A program made the position numbers and the translations under genes. From Desulfobacteraceae bacterium (lineage in GTDB: Bacteria; Desulfobacterota; Desulfobacteria; Desulfobacterales; Desulfosalsimonadaceae): 15,743 nt of DNA. The stretch covers positions 1 through 15,743 of the forward strand of contig JAGXHH010000108.1 of assembly GCA_024636355.1 (NCBI GenBank), written 5' to 3'. The notes below the pieces were generated by a model. It had not been told where the DNA came from and searched no databases. It saw only the letters and a list, made by a program, of their open reading frames with translations. Below are positions 8,229-14,046 of the stretch, in pieces (positions within the stretch are counted from its first letter, which is position 1; each line of letters opens with the position of its first letter).

Positions 8229-8543
8229 CGTTTTCGTCATGCAGAACAAACGTACCAAATGGCGCGTTTGAGAGCCGAAGCAGGCAGTGCCTGGCATGCG
8301 AAATAAAACGATACTGCCGTCAAGGCAGCCGCGCGCGGCCTTGACGGCATAACCGCAGCGCTTGGGAAATTACCCCTATAAAGGCGGATTCAAAGCGGAC
8401 GCGAATCTTTCACATTACGCTTTGCAACTTCATCATTGAGGTTGACCTAACATTTAAAACACACGACCACCGTTTTGCCTCAAAAGCTGAATTCAGGGCA
8501 CGGTCAAGATGCACAAGTTGTGTGGACAGGAGTAAAAACGACT
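8229..8543 (+). other. rpsO-pnp intercistronic region
   Basis: This 315-nt spacer encodes no recognisable protein. It holds the strong hairpin at 8315-8349, a near-palindrome CAGGCAGTGCCTG at 8281-8293, and a TTGACC at 8442-8447 without a good -10 partner. An AGGAG (8528-8532) serves pnp. An in-frame TTG at 8475 would extend pnp by 23 residues but does not look like the PNPase N-terminus. Confidence 0.6.
8315..8349 (+). promoter_or_regulatory. Perfect 12-bp hairpin between rpsO and pnp
   Basis: The arm TGCCGTCAAGGC (8315-8326) is perfectly complementary to GCCTTGACGGCA (8338-8349), with an 11-nt GC-rich loop. There is no T-tract after it, so it is a poor intrinsic terminator. In E. coli a double-stranded element in the rpsO-pnp leader is cut by RNase III and underlies PNPase autoregulation. 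Similar position suggests, but does not prove, the same use here. Confidence 0.65.
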
Positions 8544-10763
8544 ATGGAAATTTCATTTAAAACACAAATCGGCGCGGAAACACTGATCATCCAGTCCGGC
8601 AAACTGGCCAAGCAGGCTTCGGGATCCGTCCTCGTTACATACGGCGAGACCATGGTCTTAGTCACCGTGGTCGGCGCCAAGGACCCGAAACCGGATGCCA
8701 GCTTCCTGCCCTTGACGGTGGAATACCAGGAAAAAATCTATTCCGCCGGACGCATACCGGGCAACTATTTCCGCCGGGAGATCGGCCGACCCAGTGATAA
8801 GGAAACATTGACCTCCCGGTTGACCGACCGGCCGATACGGCCCCTGTTTCCGAAAAAATACAATTACGAAACCCAGGTGATTGCCACAGTACTCTCCATG
8901 GACAAGGTCAACGAACCGGATGTGCTGGCGATGATCGGCGCATCTGCCGCCCTTGAGATCTCCGACATTCCGTTCGCCGGACCGATCGCCTGCGTTCGGG
9001 TCGGCAGGATTGACGGTAGTTTCATTGTCAATCCGACTGTCGAAGAGACCGAAGCCTCGGATATCAACCTGATTGTGGCCGGATCGAAAACCGGTATTAT
9101 CATGGTCGAAGGCGGCGGGGATTTCGTATCGGAAGCCGAAATGCTCGAAGCCATCTTTTTTGGCCACGAGAAGATGCAGCCGATTATCGAACTCCAGGAA
9201 AAACTGCGGGAAAGCATCGGCAAACCGAAGCGGGAATTTGTTCCCCCGGAAAAAGATGCCGAACTGGTTGCGCGCGTCGAGGAGATCGCTACCGATAAGA
9301 TCAAAAGCGCATTGACCGTCATGGAGAAGATCGAGCGCCGGACGGCCCTGTCTGCTGCAAAAGGTGAGGTCTATGAAGCTCTGGGCGAAGCCTATGCCGA
9401 CCGACGATCCGAAGTTTCTGAAGCGTACGGCGATCTGGTTAAATCAATTTCCCGGAAGATGATCGTATCGGAGCAGCGCCGGATCGACAACCGCAAGCTC
9501 GACCAGATCCGGCCGATTACCTGCGAAGCCGGCCTTTTGCCCCGGGTTCATGGCAGCGCCCTATTTACGCGGGGAGAAACCCAGGTCCTTGCCGCACTTA
9601 CCCTCGGATCCTCGCAGGATGAGCAGCGGGTCGAAACGCTTCTTGGCGATGAAACGCACCCGTTTATGCTGCATTACAATTTTCCGCCCTATTCTGTCGG
9701 CGAAGCCAAACGCGCCGGCGGTCCGAGCCGGCGGGATATCGGCCACGGCGCCCTTGCCAAGCGTGCCATCAGCAAGGTGCTTCCGGCCAAGGAAGATTTT
9801 GATTACACGGTCCGGATCGTCTCCGAGGTCCTCGAATCAAACGGGTCCTCTTCCATGGGAACCGTCTGTTCGTCGAGCATGGCCCTGATGGACGGCGGTG
9901 TACCGATAAAGGCGCCGGTTTCCGGAATTGCCATGGGGCTGATATCCGAAGGCGACCAGGTGTTTATCCTTTCCGACATTCTCGGGGACGAAGATCAGTT
10001 CGGCGATATGGATTTCAAAGTCGCCGGCACACGCGACGGGATTACCGCCCTGCAGATGGATATCAAGATCCGTGAACTATCCAAAGACATCATGAAGCGG
10101 GCCCTGGAACAGGCCAAAGCCGGACGGATTCACATCCTGGAGAAGATGGAACAGACCATCGGCTCTGCCCGGCAGGAGCTTTCGCCCTATGCCCCGATCG
10201 TGATTATCGTAAAGATCAACCCGGAACGCATCGGTGAACTCATCGGCCCTGGCGGCAAGCACATCCGCGCCCTGCAGAACGAAACCAATACGCAGATCGC
10301 CATCGATGACAGCGGCACGGTTAAAATCGCCGCCTTCTCACAGGAAGAAGGGGCTGCGGCCGAAAAACTCGTCCAGGAAATCGGTTCTGAGCCGGAAATC
10401 GGAACCATATTTGAGGGTACCGTTGTCCGGACGACCGATTTCGGCGCATTCGTCCAGATTAAACCGAAAACCGAAGGCCTGGTTCACATCTCCGAGCTTG
10501 CCCCCCACCGGATTAAAAACGTTACCGATGTGGTCAAGGAAGGCGACAAGCTGACGGTCAAGGTAATCGATATTTCCCGTGACGGCAAAATCCGCCTGAG
10601 CCACAAGGCCACTTTGGAAGGTGCCGAGGAAACCCCACCGCGACCCCCGCAGGATCGCGGCGACCGCGGCGGCCGGCCCCAGAGAAGCGGCGGCGGCGGG
10701 GGACGTGACAGTCGCGACAGTCGCGGCAACCGGGATGATCGTCGAGGCCCCAAGAAAGAGTAG
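8544..10763 (+). CDS. pnp: Polyribonucleotide nucleotidyltransferase (PNPase)
   Basis: PNPase is a trimeric 3'-5' phosphorolytic exoribonuclease that releases nucleoside diphosphates. The 739-residue product has a first RNase PH domain (about 10-145) with the YFRRE motif (75-79), and a helical linker (about 230-310). The second, catalytic RNase PH domain (about 320-545) carries GDEDQFGDMDFK, placing D484, D490 and K492 like E. coli D486/D492/K494. A KH domain with GPGG (568-571) and an S1 domain (about 620-688) follow. The last 40 residues are a Pro/Gly/Arg/Asp-rich tail. The start at ATG 8544 has AGGAG at 8528-8532. It closes the operon before a terminator. Confidence 0.97.
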   Translation: MEISFKTQIGAETLIIQSGKLAKQASGSVLVTYGETMVLVTVVGAKDPKPDASFLPLTVEYQEKIYSAGRIPGNYFRREIGRPSDKETLTSRLTDRPIRPLFPKKYNYETQVIATVLSMDKVNEPDVLAMIGASAALEISDIPFAGPIACVRVGRIDGSFIVNPTVEETEASDINLIVAGSKTGIIMVEGGGDFVSEAEMLEAIFFGHEKMQPIIELQEKLRESIGKPKREFVPPEKDAELVARVEEIATDKIKSALTVMEKIERRTALSAAKGEVYEALGEAYADRRSEVSEAYGDLVKSISRKMIVSEQRRIDNRKLDQIRPITCEAGLLPRVHGSALFTRGETQVLAALTLGSSQDEQRVETLLGDETHPFMLHYNFPPYSVGEAKRAGGPSRRDIGHGALAKRAISKVLPAKEDFDYTVRIVSEVLESNGSSSMGTVCSSSMALMDGGVPIKAPVSGIAMGLISEGDQVFILSDILGDEDQFGDMDFKVAGTRDGITALQMDIKIRELSKDIMKRALEQAKAGRIHILEKMEQTIGSARQELSPYAPIVIIVKINPERIGELIGPGGKHIRALQNETNTQIAIDDSGTVKIAAFSQEEGAAAEKLVQEIGSEPEIGTIFEGTVVRTTDFGAFVQIKPKTEGLVHISELAPHRIKNVTDVVKEGDKLTVKVIDISRDGKIRLSHKATLEGAEETPPRPPQDRGDRGGRPQRSGGGGGRDSRDSRGNRDDRRGPKKE

Positions 10764-10769
10764 TTCCTT

Positions 10770-10792
10770 CCACCGCCTGGAACAGGCGGTGG
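10770..10792 (+). repeat. Perfect 10-bp hairpin just after pnp
   Basis: CCACCGCCTG and CAGGCGGTGG flank a GAA loop, beginning 6 nt after the pnp stop. Only a poor AT-rich tail follows (ATATTTC), so it is a weak terminator by itself. It may block 3' exonucleases or act with the terminator 34 nt downstream. Confidence 0.7.
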
Positions 10793-10826
10793 ATATTTCA
10801 ACATGTGTGCAATAAATCATCATCTA

Positions 10827-10859
10827 CCACCCGCATCTTCTGCAAGCGGGTGGTTTTTT
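10827..10859 (+). terminator. Intrinsic terminator of the pnp operon
   Basis: The 8-bp GC-rich stem CCACCCGC (10827-10834) and GCGGGTGG (10846-10853) is followed directly by six Ts (10854-10859) and a further TTTT after one A. This is a textbook Rho-independent terminator closing the rimP-to-pnp block. Confidence 0.88.
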
Positions 10860-10921
10860 ATTTTCCGGGTGATGCGCTCTTCCAGGCAAGAGCAAGAAAA
10901 CAACTGCACTCCAGTGATTGC

Positions 10922-10980
10922 AAACCCGCTTTCCGGAAAGCAAAAAAGGGTTTCCTCGATCCTGCGGCATCTGCTATACA
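10922..10980 (+). promoter_or_regulatory. Palindrome and possible promoter upstream of dut
   Basis: A perfect 14-bp palindrome GCTTTCCGGAAAGC (10928-10941) is bracketed by AAACCC (10922-10927) and GGGTTT (10948-10953). A -10-like TATACA follows at 10975-10980, with no good -35. The placement could suit an operator or a leader hairpin for dut, which lies after a strong terminator and so needs its own promoter. Function is inferred only. Confidence 0.35.
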
Positions 10981-11038
10981 CTAGTTGACCGATAAGAAGC
11001 CAACTCCACAGTACTTCCAATATGCGCAGCAGGTTACG

Positions 11039-11497
11039 ATGACGAATGCCCCAATAGTCAAATGCCGGCGGGTCCGGCCCGAGCAGGATGCCGATATTCC
11101 CCTTCCCCGTTACATGACCGCCCATTCCGCCGGCATGGACATCTGTGCGGCCGTCGAAGAACCGGTCGTGCTCGCTCCGGGCGATATCCAACTGATACCG
11201 ACCGGACTGGCCATCTGCCTGCCGGCAGACTTTGAGGCCCAGATCCGCCCGAGAAGCGGTCTGGCCGCCAAATACGGCATCGGCCTGATCAATTCACCGG
11301 GAACCATCGATGCGGATTACCGTGGTGAAATCCAGATCCCACTGATCAATCTCGGCAAAGCCCCCTTCACCTGCAACCGCGGCGACCGGATCGCCCAGAT
11401 GATCGTAAATCGAATCTGCCGGGTGCAACTCGACCTCGTCGAGGTTCTCGATCCTTCCGTCCGCAATGACGGTGGATTCGGACACACCGGGGCATGA
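11039..11497 (+). CDS. dut: Deoxyuridine 5'-triphosphate nucleotidohydrolase (dUTPase)
   Basis: dUTPase hydrolyses dUTP to dUMP and pyrophosphate, keeping uracil out of DNA and feeding dTMP synthesis. The 152-residue product has all five motifs of the trimeric family. They are AGMDICAA (residues 31-38), RPRSGLA (70-76), GTIDADYRGEI (88-98, catalytic Asp91), RGDRIAQMIV (114-123) and the C-terminal P-loop-like RNDGGFGHTG (142-151). I chose the ATG at 11039, with AGCAGG about 7 nt upstream; an in-frame TTG at 10985 has no support. The stop overlaps the next gene as ATGA. In several deltaproteobacteria an M16 peptidase gene lies between pnp and dut; it is absent here. Confidence 0.95.
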   Translation: MTNAPIVKCRRVRPEQDADIPLPRYMTAHSAGMDICAAVEEPVVLAPGDIQLIPTGLAICLPADFEAQIRPRSGLAAKYGIGLINSPGTIDADYRGEIQIPLINLGKAPFTCNRGDRIAQMIVNRICRVQLDLVEVLDPSVRNDGGFGHTGA

Positions 11498-12324
11498 CGC
11501 ATACGGATCATCACAGCAAGCCGGATTCCGAGCCGATCGAACCGGCCGGCTCCGGTTTGTGCGTCTGTATGCTCGCCAGCGGGAGCAAGGGCAACTGCAT
11601 CTATATGTCATCGGGCAACACGACTGTTTTGTTTGATGCCGGCCTGTCGGGCGTGGAGATAGAACGGCGGATGAAAAGCCGCGGCCTTTGCCCCCAGACG
11701 CTTGATGCCATTGTCGTTTCCCACGAACATGGCGATCACATCCACGGCGTCGGCGTTTTGTCGCGCCGCTTCGGGGTGCCGGTCTACATCGCACCCGAAG
11801 CCCAACAGTCCGCAACCGCGCGTCTGGGCAGACTCCACGCGGTCCACCCCTTTGAATGCGGCATCTCCTTTGCCATCAATGACCTGTCGATCCACCCGTT
11901 TTCCGTCTCCCACGATGTCGCAGCCCCCGCCGGGTTCACCATAACATCCGGCAACCGGAAAATCGGGCTGGCTACAGACCTCGGCATTGCCACCGCAATG
12001 GTCCGCCAGCACCTGAAAGACTGTGACATGCTGGTGCTCGAGACAAATCATGATCCGTACATGCTTGAAACCGGACCCTATACCTGGCCGCTCAAGCAGC
12101 GGGTAAAGGGGCGCACCGGGCACCTGTCCAATGAGGCGGCAAAAAACCTCCTCATGGAAGTCCTCCATGACCGTCTGGCCCACGTCGTCCTGGCCCATAT
12201 CAGCGAAACCAACAACACCCCGGAAAAAGCCCTGAGCGTGGTGACCGAACGCATCGATCATCACCCGGTGCGCTTTACCACGGCATATCAGCACCACTGC
12301 AGCGAACTAATCCGGCTGCCCTGA
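11494..12324 (+). CDS. Metallo-beta-lactamase-fold hydrolase, YycJ/WalJ-like
   Basis: This 276-residue protein belongs to the MBL-fold group related to YycJ/WalJ. The N-terminal LASGSKGNC (residues 27-35) and LFDAGLS precede the metal-binding HxHxDH motif SHEHGDH (H77, H79, D81, H82). Later come LATDLG, LETNHD and the LAHISETNN stretch typical of this subgroup. Such proteins are putative nucleases (5'-3' DNA exonuclease activity has been reported for some relatives) and are often poorly characterised, so the substrate is not predicted. There is no signal peptide, implying a cytosolic location. The start overlaps the dut stop by 4 nt, suggesting co-expression. It ends 8 nt before the convergent MaoC-like gene. 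Confidence 0.82.
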   Translation: MTHTDHHSKPDSEPIEPAGSGLCVCMLASGSKGNCIYMSSGNTTVLFDAGLSGVEIERRMKSRGLCPQTLDAIVVSHEHGDHIHGVGVLSRRFGVPVYIAPEAQQSATARLGRLHAVHPFECGISFAINDLSIHPFSVSHDVAAPAGFTITSGNRKIGLATDLGIATAMVRQHLKDCDMLVLETNHDPYMLETGPYTWPLKQRVKGRTGHLSNEAAKNLLMEVLHDRLAHVVLAHISETNNTPEKALSVVTERIDHHPVRFTTAYQHHCSELIRLP

Positions 12325-12332
12325 AGGAACAT

Positions 12333-12800
12333 TCAGGACTCTGCCATCTCCCCCATGATCTCCCGCTGCGACTCAGTCGGCAGGTAACCGGTCAGCCGTC
12401 CTTCAATTACAATTTCACCGGCCGCGTTTTCAAATATAGCGGTTGCCTCCGAATAGCCGTTATCCCGAATTTCGGTAATCTCGAGCGTGCACGAGACCGT
12501 CTCGCCGAAATTGACGCCTTTTTTGAACCGGAAGCCCATTTCCGTGGCCAGCCACCCTATTTGACCGCCGATTTCGGTCAGCATGCTGCCCACCAGAAGC
12601 CCGTGGCAAACCGTGCCGTTAAAACCCCGGACCCGGGCAAAGCGGTCACTGAAGTGAACCGGATTGTAATCTTTGGAAATATCCGCAAAGGCGTCCACAG
12701 ATGCATTGTCGAACGTCCGGGTCACCCGGAACCGGTCGCCTTTGGCAAGCCCCTGGATTGCCCGCTGCCTGATTTCTGTCATATCACTTTCTTTTTTCAT
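12333..12800 (-). CDS. MaoC-like hot-dog dehydratase/(R)-enoyl-CoA hydratase family protein
   Basis: The 155-residue product has the hydratase-2 signature KDYNPVHFSDRFA (residues 43-55), with the catalytic pair Asp44 and His49, and then GTVCHGLLVGSM. This is the single hot-dog-fold MaoC/PhaJ type, which usually hydrates trans-2-enoyl-CoA to (R)-3-hydroxyacyl-CoA as a dimer. The precise substrate cannot be told from sequence. I chose the minus-strand ATG at 12800-12798 because AAGGAAGG lies just before it; a frame from 12833 is longer but unsupported. It is the only minus-strand gene in the window, convergent to the MBL gene and divergent from the thiamin operon. A TTGACT lies on the minus strand at 12853-12848, but no well-spaced -10 is evident. 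Confidence 0.85.
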   Translation of the reverse strand: MKKESDMTEIRQRAIQGLAKGDRFRVTRTFDNASVDAFADISKDYNPVHFSDRFARVRGFNGTVCHGLLVGSMLTEIGGQIGWLATEMGFRFKKGVNFGETVSCTLEITEIRDNGYSEATAIFENAAGEIVIEGRLTGYLPTESQREIMGEMAES

Positions 12801-12872
12801 GTAGAGCCTTCCTTTTCTAAAAAGTACTCCCATTTTTCAAACGGAGAAGTCAACCCCCGAACTCAGATTTTC

Positions 12873-12902
12873 TTGACATTGCCTGCACTGCCGGTTTACA
12901 GT
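12873..12902 (+). promoter_or_regulatory. Promoter of the thiamin operon
   Basis: A perfect TTGACA (12873-12878) and a TACAGT (12897-12902) are spaced by 18 bp. The predicted transcription start, about 12908-12910, lies just upstream of the TPP aptamer, as expected for a riboswitch leader. Confidence 0.65.
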
Positions 12903-12921
12903 TTTTCAAATTTAGCAGCTT

Positions 12922-13015
12922 AACCGTTAGGGGTGCCAATTTCGGCTGAGAATCCGCAAATGAGCGGGTAACCCTTCAAACCTGATCAGGGTAATGCCTG
13001 CGCAGGGAAACGTTT
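12922..13015 (+). promoter_or_regulatory. TPP riboswitch aptamer (THI element)
   Basis: The conserved core is present in order: GGGGTGCC (12930-12936 region), CTGAGA (12946-12951), GGGTAACCC, and CCTGATCAGGGTAATGCC followed by GCGCAGGGA. These are the pyrimidine- and pyrophosphate-binding parts of the THI element. The closing P1 stem can be drawn between AACCGTT (12922-12928) and AAACGTT (13008-13014) with one mismatch. It controls thi4 and thiC, both thiamin genes, which agrees with its ligand. High TPP should stabilise P1 and leave the downstream terminator free to form. Confidence 0.96.
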
Positions 13016-13037
13016 AACGCAATTGGTCCGCCGATTG

Positions 13038-13073
13038 AAACCGTTTTCCTGATCCAAGGGAAACGGTTTTTTT
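13038..13073 (+). terminator. Riboswitch expression-platform terminator
   Basis: AAACCGTTTTCC (13038-13049) pairs with GGGAAACGGTTT (13058-13069) with one G-U, an 8-nt loop and a run of seven Ts ending at 13073. The same 5' arm can alternatively pair with the aptamer's own GGGAAACG..TTT (13005-13015), which would break P1 and act as antiterminator. This points to transcriptional OFF control by TPP. Confidence 0.88.
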
Positions 13074-13115
13074 ATTACGCAATAATTAACTTGAAATGAT
13101 CAGAGGAGAGTTACC

Positions 13116-13889
13116 ATGGCACTCGATGAAATTGTCATCTCCCGGGCGATTATCGACCGGTATTATCAGAAATTGACCGACAACCTGGAAACAGATGTGG
13201 CAATTGTCGGCGGCGGGCCTTCCGGCATAGTGGCCGGCTATTTCCTGGCCCAGGCCGGCAAAAAAGTAGTTCTGTTCGAGCGCAAGCTGTCGATCGGCGG
13301 GGGCATGTGGGGCGGCGGCATGCTCTTTAACGAAATCGTCGTCCAGAAAGCCGCCCTGCCGATACTCGAGACCTTCGGCATCCGGTACCGGCAATACCAG
13401 GAGGATTACTACACTGCCGATGCCATTGAGGCCGTGGCGACGTTGACCGGTGTTGCGGTGCGCGCCGGGCTGACCATCTTCAACTGTGTGACCGTAGAAG
13501 ATGTCCTGATGCGCCCGGAACGGGTCGAAGGCCTGGTAATCAACTGGTCCCCGGTGGAAATGACCGGCCTGCATGTCGATCCCTTAACCGTGCGCTCCCG
13601 GTTTGTCGTCGATACTACGGGACACGCTACAGAAGTGGTCAAGGTGGTGGAAAGAAAAGTGAATGGGAAGCTCAGTACCGCGACCGGAAAAATCGATGGT
13701 GAAAAATCGATGTGGGCCGACCGGGCGGAAACCGACACCCTGGCAAACACCCTCGAAGTCTACCCCGGCCTCTATGTGGCCGGCATGGCGGCAAACGCTA
13801 CCTTCGGCGGCCCACGCATGGGACCGATATTCGGGGGGATGCTCCTTTCCGGCGAAAAAGTGGCCAAGGATCTCGCAATGCGGCTTTAG
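13116..13889 (+). CDS. thi4: Thi4-family thiazole synthase (sulfide-dependent type)
   Basis: Thi4 enzymes make the thiazole precursor of thiamin from NAD, glycine and a sulfur source. The 257-residue product has a dinucleotide-binding GGGPSG (residues 32-37) followed by an acidic residue at 55 (LFERK). It also has GGGMWGGGML (61-70) and the C-terminal GGPRMGPIFGGMLLSG (231-246). At the site where yeast and plant Thi4 carry the sulfur-donating cysteine (context CMDP), this protein has LHVDP with His153. That matches the archaeal, sulfide-using, multiple-turnover type rather than the suicidal type. The length also fits archaeal forms. GAGGAG at 13102-13107 precedes the ATG. Control is by the TPP riboswitch. 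Some databases call this family ribose-1,5-bisphosphate isomerase, which the thiamin context argues against. Confidence 0.9.
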   Translation: MALDEIVISRAIIDRYYQKLTDNLETDVAIVGGGPSGIVAGYFLAQAGKKVVLFERKLSIGGGMWGGGMLFNEIVVQKAALPILETFGIRYRQYQEDYYTADAIEAVATLTGVAVRAGLTIFNCVTVEDVLMRPERVEGLVINWSPVEMTGLHVDPLTVRSRFVVDTTGHATEVVKVVERKVNGKLSTATGKIDGEKSMWADRAETDTLANTLEVYPGLYVAGMAANATFGGPRMGPIFGGMLLSGEKVAKDLAMRL

Positions 13890-13892
13890 AAT

Positions 13893-13993
13893 AATTCACA
13901 ATTCAAAGTTGACAATTCACCATTCACAATTGCCTTTTCTTCAGGCATTAAATCAATTGCCAATTGTGAATGGCGAATGGTGAATTGTGAATT
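13893..13993. repeat. AT-rich imperfect palindrome between thi4 and thiC
   Basis: Two 40-nt arms (13893-13932 and 13954-13993) are inverted copies matching at about 30 of 40 positions by eye, around a 21-nt loop. The arms are built from repeated ATTCACAATT / ATTCACCATTC units. It begins 4 nt after the thi4 stop. It resembles the dispersed palindromic small repeats (MITE-like) found in some bacterial genomes, and in the mRNA it would form a long hairpin. Confidence 0.85.
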
Positions 13994-14046
13994 TGAAAAG
14001 CAGGAACTACCTGTAATTTAATTTGGAACATAACAGGATTAAACCC

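Noticed and set aside
12320..12337. CCTGAA/TTCAGG inverted repeat between the convergent MBL and MaoC-like genes as a bidirectional terminator
   Set aside because: The stem is only 6 bp, AT-containing, overlaps the coding ends and has no T-tract on either strand.
13663..13983. 106-codon plus-strand frame running from thi4 into the AT-rich repeat
   Set aside because: It is out of frame with thi4, and its end (IHNSKLTIHHSQ) is just the ATTCAC repeat translated; no Shine-Dalgarno sequence.
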